NCBI GenBank assembly: GCA_028641055.1
Contig: CM054059.1
Coordinates: 112,914,263-112,978,262 of the forward strand
DNA: 64,000 nucleotides
Direction: 5' to 3'
Source of the DNA: Alopecurus myosuroides
Taxonomy: Eukaryota; Streptophyta; Magnoliopsida; Poales; Poaceae
Shown here: one piece after another, positions 1-10,742 of the stretch
Numbering within the stretch: position 1 is the stretch's first letter
How the letters are laid out: every line of letters starts with the position of its first letter
Notes under the pieces: model-generated
What the model saw: only the letters and a program-made list of their open reading frames with translations
Database searches by the model: none
What the model was told of the DNA's origin: nothing
Translations under genes and position numbers: made by a program

Positions 1-956
1 TGTAACATACTTTAATTCCTTGATATACCTCGTGCCTCTTCTGGCCTCTGGATGAACTTGATATTTTTCTGGTTTTTTAAGCTTATTCTCGATATCCGGC
101 TTTCCTTATGGTTCCTTTTGTGAGACTCGGTTTCCGAGCATCTTGGGTTCTGACAGGGGGACTTTTCTCTAAGTCCCCAAGTCCCCAAGACTCGGATGTT
201 AGGGTTTGTTGGGCTTAGTAACAACTTGTTTCTGTTTCAAAATCCCCGGTCCCCAAGGCCCAAAATCCGGGTCTGGGATGTGCGGTCTTTTCCAGAAAAC
301 AGATTGTTTTTACTAAGCCCAAGCCCTAGAGCCGTTTCACGTGAGTATTGAAGTTATGCTTGATAAACGTTGAGTTTCCAGCTATTAGCCTTATACTCTG
401 CATAACTTGTGGTTTATATGACCCTTTTGACAATCTTGTACTATAAGCCGGCTTTCGCGTGGATATCATGTTGTTACATCTGTACGAAAACAGGGTCAGG
501 CAAGTCCCATTGGGCTTCATGGCTGATTGTAATCGTAAGCGAGCAAATCATGCCACTTTAGTGCGAGTCACATCGAGCTTAAGTAAGAAAAGTCAAGAAA
601 ATTTGGCTCCTTTGTCCGGTTATAAGATTGCAGCCGTACTCGTTTGCGAGTAATCGGCCCTTATAACTCATAGGCATCAAGGCCGGGTCTTTGAGTTTGT
701 AACTGTGCTATTCAAGCAATCAGCCCTCAAGACCTATATATATGCAACATACTTGATGATACTGATGTACTGATAGCAATAAATAATGCTTACCTGTAAT
801 CGAAGTAAAGATCATAAAATAAGGCTTGATAACCATCTCTTTATTGATACGAGAAAGTTTTGGGTCAGCAGGCCGCCTCATTAAAAACCTTCCAGTCCCC
901 TTAGGTACCCTGGATAGGAAAAGAGTGCGTCTGAAACCTGCTGCCCGTTACATTGT
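1..956. other. Element A 3' spacer downstream of gag-protease
   Basis: No gene is visible here. The stretch matches B's spacer at 9698-10742, including the segment around 430-660 (compare 10210-10440) and a block at about 850-935 that reads on the minus strand as a pyrimidine-rich tract followed by AAGGTTTTTAATGAGGC. That kind of motif is common just after pol in plant LTR elements, so this is probably the 3' untranslated region of the gag transcript. By analogy with B, an antisense accessory gene would end just left of position 1. Confidence 0.6.
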
Positions 957-3900
957 TTAGTTCTCCTTGGGAATCTGTCCGGAACTGTCATAATCGATAC
1001 ATATTCTCCACTTGTTGACCTTTTTTACTATGAGTACCGAGTTTGCCAGCCAATCCGGATAAGGCGTTTCCATGACGCGGCTGGTTGTGAACGGTTGCGC
1101 AATTTCTTCTCTTGTGGTGGATTGTTTGAGGGAATCACCCTTTACGAAAGCCACCATCTTGGTATCTCGTGCTGCCTTGAGTTTTGCCCTTTCGCCTTCA
1201 GTACTCGGCTTTTTCAGGGCTGTTCTGTCATCCGAGTCTGTTTGATCCCGGTAATATTTGAGTTCCTCTTTTCTACAAGCTTGTTCAGCCATTGCTGCAT
1301 CTCCTTCCTCGCACTCAGCCGCTATGTCCCGGCTTCCATGTATGGTGATGGTCTGTTTAGGACCCGGGATTTTTAGCTGTAGATACACGTAACACGGCCT
1401 AGCCATGAATTTAGCATAAGCCGGCCTTCCGAATAGCGTGTGATAAGGACTGCGCAATTTGACCACCTCAAAAGTGAGCCACTCAACTCGATAGTTATCC
1501 TTTGATTCCCCAAAAGCTACCTCCAATGCGATTTTTCCCTCGGGGCACGCTGAATGACCCGGCACTATCCCGTGAAAAATTGTTGAACTTTTTTGTAGCT
1601 GAGACTCCTTGAGACCCATGCGTAGGAAGGTTTCCCAATACAGTATATTGATGCTACTTCCACCGTCCATCAAAACCTTTTTCAGCTCATACCCATTGAC
1701 CTGCGGTGCGACTACTAATGCTAAGACTCCCGGGTGTTCTATTCTTTCCGGGTGATCCCTTCTGCTCCATGTTACGTCCTGTTCTGACCATCTCAGGTAT
1801 CTCGGGACAGCCGAGGACACCGAGTTTACCGCCTGTTTCAGTATCTTCTTGTCCTTGTTGGAACTTCCTGTAGTATGCACGTGATACTGACCCAATTTCT
1901 TGGGGTTGGCCTGGAAACCTCCTGCTCCCCCTTGGTTATTACCTTGATTTCCAGCTGCCGGGTTACCGGCTGGGGGTGGGCTGTTGCCCGGGTTTCCACC
2001 TACACCCGGTCCTCCTCCCCGACCTGCACCTCGCATGGCTCTGTTCACTTCCTCATTCTTCCATCTTTGTAGGTCGGCGCACTGCTCCAAGGAGTGGTTA
2101 GCTGGCCTACAGTTCCTGCTGTGCTTCGGGCATGCCATTCGGAATATGTCCCAATTATTACTCGGCCTTGGTGGCCCTTGATAGTTTCCTCCGTTGTGAT
2201 TCCCAGTATTGAAATTTCCTTCTGCCCTTGGTCTGGAAGATCCGGCTTCAGTGTTGGCGACAAACTCGGAGCCTCGTTCAAGCGGGCGCTTGTTCTGGCT
2301 GTTGTTACCCGGCGCTGATCCATTGCCGGTTCTTCCGTTATTACTTGTGTTTGCTTTTGCTTTTTTATTGTCAGTTTCCTCTTCCGTAGTGTCCGTTGCG
2401 GCATGTTTGTTGCATGCATCCATCGGTTCTCCCATTGTAACCTCTGAAGCATTCCGACTAGATTTCATGCGAGTTAGTTTTTGTACTAAAGGTGTGTACT
2501 TGCAGGTCTTTGCCATAGCTTGCAGCGCATCCTTGGGCTGAATATCTGTAGATGAATGAAGTATTTCCATAACCCGGCGTACCCAGCTGCGCGCCGATTC
2601 TCCCTTCTTCTGAACACATCGCTCTAGGTCATCAATAGTGAATAACTTTCTGCACGTCCCGTGAAAGTGCTTGATAAACGCGGTTTTCAATTCTTCCCAT
2701 GACTTGATAGATCCTTCCGGTAGATTGGTGAACCATAACTTTGCTGCTCCCTCTGACATCATTAGATACATGAATTTGGCTTGAAGATTCTCGGACGCAT
2801 TGCGAATCGACATGGCCATCTCATAACTGCTCAACCATGTTTCCGGATCCATAGTCGGCTCGTAATTCACTACTTTACCCGGTTCTTTGAACTTTTCCGG
2901 GTAAGGCTCAGCCCTGATGCTATCTGAAAGACACTTAGGTCCTGAAAGAATGGTCGAAGCTGGTCTTACTCGGGAAACATGTGATCCTGCAGGGGGTACA
3001 GCTGGACGCGGTACTGCTGGTATCCCATGTACCGCGGACCCGGCCATGGCTCTCCTGGCTCTGGAACTGTCCACGATGGCCTGTGCTGCTGATGCTGCTG
3101 GTACTGCCTGAATGTGTGGAGGAGGCGGCATTTGCTGCTGCTCTTCCCTCCGACGTGCCGAACTTGTCTGGATATTGCCGGCGTTACCTTGCTGTTGGCT
3201 GACATATGGTGTCCCATGCATTCCACTTCTGTGATCCGGGTAATTAACCTGTTGTGCCACCGCGGTACGCAGCATATCTATCGCCCGCCGGGTCTCCTCT
3301 GCGTGGGGTGACTCTCTCACGGGGATTTGATTTAGTGCAAGCGTTGCCGCGTACACGTTGTCCATGGGATTGTTGTAATGACCCGCTGGTGTGTGAAAAC
3401 GTGATGGTGGTGGTGGTGGTGGCGGTGGTACAGTATTGCCGGTAGTAACTCCAGTCTGTGGTACGGGTAACCCGGCCTGCGTGTCTACCGGTTGTACTCC
3501 TCCGGTTGTCGGCTGAGGGGCGGTTCCTTGATTTGCCGCAGGGATCGGCTGATCCTGAGGCGTGATAAATAGTGCGGCCGGGTTTATGACTCCTCCCAAT
3601 GCTGGCAATCTGGTTTGGTGCCTTTGATGTATTCTAGTCGTTTCCTCTCGGAGCCGGGTTTCGAGTGCATCCAGCTCGCGTTGTCGTGTGGCCATCCCTT
3701 GTCTTTCTGCTTCTACTTGCCTTCTCTGCTGCTCCAATGCACGACGGGCTACGTCCATATCCCTAACACGTTCCGCCGCGTTCTCTGGAGTGATAACTGT
3801 GGCAAGAACTGTCGGATCTAGGATCAGATTGTTGTCGAACAGGGCTGGATGTTGTGGATTGGAAGGACCCGCTCCTGGTGTCCGGTTTGCTAGGAATCCA

Positions 3901-4707
3901 AACGTGTTCGCGTGTAACTCGTTTTCTGGCGCTTGACTGGTAACCAATGCCGACTCTCCGTCAACCTGGGCCAAAACCGTGTTCCCGTTAGCCGGCCCTT
4001 ACTGTCGGGTCAATGCTTGTGCTGTCCTGGCTGCGGCCGCGGTTACCTTCTCTTGGTTGAGATTGGTCGCGGGAGCCGTGTAAACCGCAACCCGACGCAC
4101 AATGCTTGGCGCGGATCCATATTGTTCCTCTTCGCTGCTATGTTCCTCGTACCGGTTCTCCAGTAGATGCAGGATAGATTCGGTATCATCTTCTTTCTCG
4201 ACCCGGCCACGCGGGGTCCATGCCGGCTCCTCCGGCTGTTCCCACTTCGTGGTGAGCTCTTCTGTCGGGTTTGTTGTCCCAACTGATTCTTCTCCATCTG
4301 ATTGGATATAGCTGGTCTTCCCTGACACAGAATCAAACCCAAAGTCGTCAGGGATCGAACCGGAAGTACATACCAATACCGATGAAGACGCTAATCTGGC
4401 CGATTGTCATGATAGACCCGGATTCGAGGTGATCCGACTCTGGTCCCCAGCCGGAATCGTCCACCATCTTCTCTCCTTCGTGGTTGATGTAGATCTCGCC
4501 GATGACTAGTTTCTCCATATCCTTCCGAGCTTCTCCCGTGATGTAAACACCTTTAGACGCAGGCCCCACGGTGGGCGCCAACTGTCGTGGGATAATCACG
4601 GCAGACGTTACCGGGGGTAACTGATCTTGGGGCAAGACGACACAGGCGTTTGGGAGAGGGTTTAGCTCAGAGGAAAACATGATGGAACTCGATCTGGTAG
4701 CCGGCAA
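957..4707 (-). pseudogene. Element A gag-protease, lightly broken
   Basis: This is the capsid and protease polyprotein of a Tat-type Gypsy element. The frame opens at 4707 inside the LTR, crosses the primer-binding site (translated as QLAPTVG) and is open to 4348. A one-base insertion near 4370 shifts the frame, which continues 4376-3999, meets one TAA (B has CAA-type Gln there) and is then open from 3974 to 957. Visible parts in order are a charged coiled coil (AERVRDMDVARRALEQQRRQ), a gag capsid domain (PETWLSSYEMAM), a knuckle of pattern C-x2-H-x8-H-x4-C, and a retropepsin site LMDGGSSINILY. The end WLANSVLIVKK...KWRICIDYD is the first part of RT, after which the frame stops. No RNase H or integrase follows. 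Confidence 0.85.
4563..4580 (-). other. Element A primer-binding site
   Basis: The minus strand reads TGGCGCCCACCGTGGGGC, two bases after the LTR end. The same 18-mer follows the LTR in elements B and G. I do not assign the priming tRNA. Confidence 0.85.
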
Positions 4708-4845
4708 TCAAGTCTCCGAATCTCCGATCTCGATATATTGACTTAACTCTCGTGTTATACTGGATGCTCGATATCAATCGATATTGCTAGGGCTCTTGGA
4801 TCTCCCTTAACCTAACTTAGGGGCCGGTTTATAAAGCACCCGACC
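4583..4845 (-). repeat. Element A LTR, part 1 (U5 side)
   Basis: In plus orientation it begins TGTCGTGGGATAATCACGGC, the same start as both B LTRs, with scattered differences from them. It is broken at 4845 by element B and resumes at 14743. It contains the start of A's gag frame at 4707. The last five bases, CGACC, are the target duplication of B. Confidence 0.85.
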
Positions 4846-5299
4846 TGTCGTGGGATAATCACGGCAGATGTTACCGGGGGTAACTGATCTAGGGGCAAGT
4901 CGACACAGGTATTTGGGAGAGGATTTAGCTTGAAGGAAGACATGGCGAAAAGCAATCTAAGAGCCGGAACACAACTCGCCGGATCTCGATATGATTATAC
5001 TGGATACTCGATAATAGGTGTTACAGTTATGACTTGAATCTCTCTCAGGCGAAGCCTAGGGGTTGGTTTATATAGTACTCATACCCCCTTTGGCTTGCCA
5101 TACAAAGCGCTCCTTGAGTCCTACTCGAACTCTACATACGTATCCTAGCTTTCCTTATCGTAACCCACAATCCGGGTTACGATCCTTACAAGCCCTGGGC
5201 CTTCCGGAAGCTTCTGCGTCCTTAGCCGGATTTGGTCCATACGCCGTTTGGGCCGGATTACACCTGGGGCTGGCATACCGAGTTACTATCCCCTCATCA
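4846..5299 (-). repeat. Element B downstream LTR
   Basis: 454 bp, TG...CA ends in both orientations, preceded by target duplication CGACC at 4841-4845. By eye it is identical to 14284-14737. On the minus strand a TATATAAA box lies near 5067-5074. Confidence 0.93.
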
Positions 5300-5653
5300 G
5301 TAGTCCCCAGAATAGCTTGGGCTTCCAAGATTTACTCTTCGAAGCGCTGGCTATTCCCTACAGAAATATCAGATGCAAGCACATGAGGATTAAGACGCAG
5401 CGCGTCTATGAATAGCCGAGACTGGCGCCAAGGAAGCCAGGTAAAAACCCGGCTCTTCTTTTTAGGTTCTTCCTTAATCTCTCAAACTTAAATCTCAATA
5501 GGAAACTCCCTGACTCCACATCCTTCTTGATAACTACCGCTGATACAGGGAAGGCAATTTCCCCTTCCTTTTTCTCTGGATCATATTGGCCTGCGCATAA
5601 AATGTGCCTTTCAAATTTCGAAATCACCAATTACTCCGCATTCCCCGGGTCTC
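5300..5653. other. Element B spacer between antisense-gene promoter and 3' LTR
   Basis: No coding region is supported. On the minus (element) strand this is the last segment before the 3' LTR, so the plus-strand-priming polypurine tract should lie just right of 5299. The minus strand there reads GGGGACTAC immediately before TGATGAGG, a plausible short tract. The segment also forms the far upstream region of the plus-strand accessory gene. Confidence 0.5.
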
Positions 5654-5700
5654 GACCGTTAGGCCAAGCCTTTCCACCCGGACGGTTATAAATAAAGACC
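5654..5700 (+). promoter_or_regulatory. Promoter of element B antisense accessory gene
   Basis: A TATA box, TATAAATAAA, lies at 5687-5696. The sequence at 5654-5663 reads CCTAACGGTC on the minus strand and matches the plant MSA element consensus YCYAACGGYY bound by three-repeat MYB proteins. A second AACGG lies at 5721-5725. The TATA box is about 770 bp before the start codon at 6465; a GT-AG leader intron (5955-6455) would account for most of that distance. The genes in G and T1 have comparable TATA boxes and AACGG motifs. Confidence 0.55.
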
Positions 5701-5714
5701 AATGAGCAAATCCA

Positions 5715-6464
5715 ACTCTTAACGGCTCATTTCCCCCATTCCACTTCTTCCCAAGCTCGAGCTCGCAGAGTGCCACCACGGGAACCCCACGCATCTCGCC
5801 GGAGCCCATCCGACTTCGTTTGCGCTCCGCCACCGCACGAACCGCTCCAGCTCCCGAATCCGCCGCCAAGCCTCCGATTCGCCGGCCAACGGTCACGAAA
5901 GGGCACGAATCTTGCGCTATCTGTCTCCGCAAGGCCTTACTCCAATCCTCTTCGGTAAGTTCCTTACACCCTCCAGCTTATTCTCGCAATTTCTTAGTTC
6001 TTCCTCAGATTGGATCTGAATCGAGCGGTCCGCGATTTCTCGGGCTGCGCCAAATTAACTCACCGATTTCCACTATAATCACTCCCATAGATAGGATTTA
6101 TAGCTTGTATTGCTCCCCTAACTCCAGTAATCACTAATTTGGTCACAAATTTAGAAATAAGATCCCCAATCTAGGCTCGGGCCATCTAGAGTTTCCGCCT
6201 TTGCTCTCCCTCCTCAGAAAATCTTACTTCTCCGGCTCATTCGCAGATAGTATGCGTATAAGTATCCCCCTAGCTTCTCCAAACATTTGCTTTTGCGGAA
6301 AGCTCTTTGGGTTTTGTAAAGTCACTTGATACCCGGACGAACCATACTTAACCCGGCGAGGCAATAGCCGGATTACGTTTAAATTGCCGATAGCTGCTTA
6401 CCTGCTAACTTCCAAGTTTTTGTTTCTTACGTCCTTTTCTTCAATGTTTCACCAGGTCAATCCC
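5715..6464 (+). other. 5' leader of element B accessory gene with probable leader intron
   Basis: This lies between the TATA box and the ATG at 6465. A consensus donor TTCG|GTAAGT ends an exon at 5954. A pyrimidine-rich stretch ending TTTCACCAG at 6455 gives the acceptor, ten bases before the ATG. Removing the 501-bp intron gives a leader of about 250 nt. Transcription start and splicing are inferred. Confidence 0.5.
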
Positions 6465-9400
6465 ATGGCGCCCAAGAGGCAGGGGAAACAGCCGGCTAAG
6501 GCTAAATCCACAAACGCCATTTCAGCCAACTGGGGGAAGTCCTCCATCACCAAGACCAAACTGGAGGAATTGGTAGAGCTTGGAATCCTACCTCCACAGG
6601 AATCCATCCGCTGGAGAGCACCTGGCAACGAAACCCGGCCTTCTCCAGCCACGGATGAGGTAATATGCTTCGTTGAACACGTGACCCGGGGCTTCAGGCC
6701 TCCGGGTCATCCCTTCTTCCGTGACGTCTTAGACCACTACAAACTCCGTATCTTTGATATAGGCCCGAACTCCATTTTAAACATCTCCCATTTTATCGTT
6801 CTTTCCGAGTCTTACTTGTGCACTCCGCCAAGTCTGGCTCTTTTTGTCGAACTTTTCCAGTGCAAGCCGTGTCGCGAAAGCGGCGACGGCGCACTTCTTA
6901 CTTGCGGCGGGGTTTCTATCCAGCGCCGCAAGAACTCCCTTATGCCTCCCATTTCTCTCAATTCTCACGTAAAACACTGGCAGCTTTCTTACTTCTACTG
7001 CCAGGATACCTCTCCACCCGGCGAAAAAAAGTTGCCGGGTTACTCGGAGGGTCAACTTGACATCTCCGAGAAATTCAACGCCTTCGCCCCTGACTCAGAC
7101 AGGGAGGCGATCTTGCCTTTGTTAGCTAGGATCTCCATCTTGTCCGCCCGAGGCCTCATCGGACTAAACCTGGTGAAGACCTGGGTTAGCTTCCGCATTC
7201 AGCCAAACTCCCTTCGTGAGAAGCTGATGTGCGAATACTCGGGTCAAACCACGGACCCAATCCGCTTCTCTACCAGCACCCTTGCTCCGGGTGACATCAA
7301 CAAAACGATTAAGGGTTTCCTGACAGAGAAACTCGAGGTAATCCGGGGCATAGCCGGATTAGAACCTTTTACCCTCGAGAATCCAGCCCCCGCAGTAAGT
7401 TCCCTGCCTTTTGATTTTGACTTCTGACAGCTTACTTTTATCCGCTTCTCTTGTCTTGATATTAACCATTACTCTGGCATTCTCTCCTCAGGCCGATGAC
7501 GCCTTCTGGAAGGTCGACACCTCTCCTAGTTCCGAAGACGCGGAGGAGGAAGACGATGTCATTGACTCGAATGAAGGTACACACTTGATTCCCTTGCACA
7601 CGTTATATCCTGCCACTTCTTCTTCTTTATGCGGGAACTCGGATATTTTTCAGAGCGAGAGGACCAAAGCGAAGAAGAAGAAACAGACAGCAGGGGCGGG
7701 TCCACCAGCGAGGAGGAAGAGCCGGAGCCGGCCACCAAAGCCGGAACAAAGAGGAAATCCCAGAGGATAGCCCTCCAGGTTTTTACTTCATCTCCTCACA
7801 CTTTGGTTTTCTGTTTCCATAACGTCACTCCGGGGCTAACCCCATCTCCACCCCTTTTGATCGTAACTGAAGGAGCCGCCCGCGACTAGGCGCCGAGTAA
7901 CCCGGAATCATCCGGGCAACGAGACCCCTAACCCGGTCGCTTCGCCGCCCCCGGTTCAACACCCTGGTATTTGTTGTAAACAAAATTTCTTTCCGATCGT
8001 TCCTTTGTAACATAATCCCAGGTCTTTCTTGCCATTTTCCAGTCTCTTCCGGGTCTATTGACGGCTTTCCCTCGGACTTCCCGGTGAACACCGGGTAAGC
8101 GCCTTTTCCTGATATTACACCGAACTTTCACCCTTTTTTTTTTTTTAAAAAATCAAAGACTAATTGCGCCCTTGCGCCTTCTTCAGAGCCACGGTTATTA
8201 GTAGCGACCAGGAGGACTCCGGGGCTAGGGTCCGGGTCGAGAGCGAGCCGGCTGATGATGCCTTCACCACGACTGGCGACGAGCAAGTGTCGCCACCGGA
8301 GCCAGCTAGGCATGACGCCGAGTATCCAACTGCTTCGCACGCAAGCGAGAAGGAGAAGGGAGCAGCTTCAAGCGCGGGAGGGGGACCAGACTCCGACATT
8401 CGGATGACCCGGGTGCCACCTCCTGTTACAAGAAATGCTCCTTTTCCCACTTTCCAGGTACCCGAGCCATCTAACCCGGATAACGCTGACTTTAACCAGC
8501 TTATGAGCGCTCTTCTCGCCATGAAAGCTTCAGAAGGGACTGTCTTAGAACGTATGGCTGCAGCACATCAGGTAACTTTCACGTGATACTCCTTATTATA
8601 CGTCCAGTCCCCAAGTCCCGAGTATAATTTTCTTTAATTATCCTCGGTACTTCGCATAGTACTTTCCGGTACTCATTTCCTCAGATGAAACATTCTCATG
8701 ATATCCGGCTCACAGCTTTACCCGGCCTTTGCAGGCAGAGATTACTCAGTCAGATGAAGCGTTACTTAAAGCTGAGCAGCTCTTGCTGGCTGAAGTTAAG
8801 CGTAGGGAGGCCCTTGAAGCGGAGATAAAGACATTGAAAAAAGATGTCTCCATTTACAAGAAGAAGTACAATACTGCCCAGTCTTCGCTGAATAACCTGT
8901 CGACTCAGCTTACGGACACTTACCGTATCTTGCTAAGTAAGTTTGCTATTTGCGATTAATTTGCGTATCTCTATCTTGCTGCTGTAATAACCAACATTAC
9001 TGATATGCTCTTGCATGTTTCGATTGCAGGTGCTAACCTTGCTGCTCCGGAGGAGAATGCCATTACTCAAGTTAAAACTCTGAAGACTATGCTCCGGACG
9101 TTTTTTGCCGGCACGAAACTTTTGCTGGATGCTATCAAGTGGCCTTCTGAGGTATACCCGGGAGAAGATAATCTTATGCAGGCCTTCTCAACGGTGCCTG
9201 GATGGATTGAGATAATGAAGCGCTCAGCTTGCCGGATTGGAATGACCCGGGCCCTTACACTGGCGAAGGCTTATTTTCCTAAGCTTGACCCGGCCAAGGT
9301 AACATCCGGGTTTCCAGAATTCAAAGCTGACGGGTCCAAGTTTGAGCCCAAGGACTTCAAAGATATTCAACGTGCTGTACGCCCCTCAGCCACTACCTTG

Positions 9401-9697
9401 GCCGACAAAATGGAGCTGGACCAGATCATGAGTTCATATGACGCTGAGGGCAAAGTTATTTTGGTGGATGCACCTCCTCCTTTTGATATGGTGGAAAGAT
9501 GGTCGACTGACCTGGCCAGGAGGAAAGAAGAGGCCGCAAAGAGAGAAGCAGAGCTAGGCGCAAAGCCGTCCACCTCTACACCGGCCGTGCCTCCGCCTGT
9601 CCGTCCAGATGTGAAGAGCCCGAGCAAAACTGCTGGCAAGGCCAAGGAGCAAGTCCAAGATCTAGACCCGGAGGGCCGCTCTCAGGATGCCGAGTAG
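6465..9697 (+). CDS. Element B antisense accessory gene (Transposase_28 domain, coiled coil), multi-exon, open
   Basis: It runs antisense to gag and converges on it. Proposed exons are 6465-7394, 7492-7576, 7654-7778, 8212-8571, 8735-8936 and 9030-9697. All introns are GT-AG, all junctions keep phase, and the sum is 789 codons plus stop. The acceptor at 8211 is the weakest call; a better-looking CAG at 8186 would give an in-frame stop. Exon 1 holds the PF04195-like domain (VEHVTRGFRPPGHPFFRDVL, then PNSILNISHF) and a segment FRIQPNSLREKLMCEYSG shared with element G. Exons 2-3 are very acidic with a KRKSQR basic patch. Exon 5 is a Lys/Glu-rich coiled coil. The function is unknown. The domain name does not show transposase activity. 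ATG 6465 was chosen because it follows the leader-intron acceptor. Confidence 0.75.
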
Positions 9698-10742
9698 GAT
9701 GCTACCTTGTGCTTTTCGTTTCTCGATACTGATATGATTTTTGTAGTGCGCCTGTGCGCCATTGATGCTGATACTATGACTGTATGCTTTGTTAATTCAT
9801 GATAACTCTTTGCCTTCCCTGGCTTTTGATAATATCCATCCTTGTGTTACTTATGAGCTTATTCTCGATACTTCGAACTCTTGCTTTCAATTTCCTTTTG
9901 AGACTCGGTTAACCGAGTATCGTAGGTTTTGATAGATGGACTTTTCTTTAAGTCCCCAATACTCGGCAACTAAGGTTTACAGACCTTGGTAGTTAAATAG
10001 TTTGTTTCTGTTTCGAAGTCCCCAGTCCCCATGACCCAAAGTACGAGCTATGGGGGCGTGGGCTTTCTCAGATGACATACTGCTGTTTACCAAGCTGAAG
10101 ACCAATAGCTGTTCTCATAAATACTGAAGTCATGCTTAATATTTGTTGAGTTTCCGGCTATGTTAGCCTTATACTCTGCATGGACTTGTGGTTTAGATGA
10201 CCCTTTTGATTACCTTGTACTATAAGCCGGCTTTCGCGTGGATACCATGTCGTTGCATCTATACGAAAAACAAAATCAAGCACGCTCCATTGGGCTGCAT
10301 AGTTTGATTGTAATCGTAAGTGAACATATCATGCCACTTTGGTGCGAGTCACATCGAGCTTAAGTAAGAATAATCAAGAAAATTGGCTCCTTTGTCCAGT
10401 TATAGGATTGTAGCCGCACCCGTTTGTACGAGTAACCAGCCCCCATAACTTATAGGCATCATGGCCGGGTCTCCGGGTTTGTGATTACTTATTGAAGTAG
10501 ATCAACCCTCCGGAGACCTATATTCACGTAATGTATTTCGATGATATTGATGTATTGATAATAACAATGTTACTTACTTGTAACTGAAGCAAGGATCATG
10601 ATAAGACTCGAAACCATCTTCTTTTATTGATAAAAATTTCTTACTTGAATCAGCAGGCCGCCTCATTAAAAACCTTCCAGTCCCCTTAGGTACCCTGGAT
10701 AGGAAAAGAGTGCGTATGAAACCTGCCGCCCATTACACTGCT
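9698..10742. other. Element B spacer between convergent gene ends
   Basis: About 1 kb lies between the stop of the plus-strand accessory gene and the stop of minus-strand gag-protease. I see no ORF worth calling. It matches 1-956 of element A. The block at about 10640-10720 reads on the minus strand as a pyrimidine tract followed by AAGGTTTTTAATGAGGC, the presumed 3' end region of the gag transcript. Transcripts from both sides would overlap here unless each ends promptly. Confidence 0.55.

Noticed and set aside
6465..9697. A DNA-transposon transposase, as the name Transposase_28 might suggest
   Set aside because: No DDE-type residues or terminal inverted repeats; the gene is inside LTR elements in each case. 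The Pfam name is historical.
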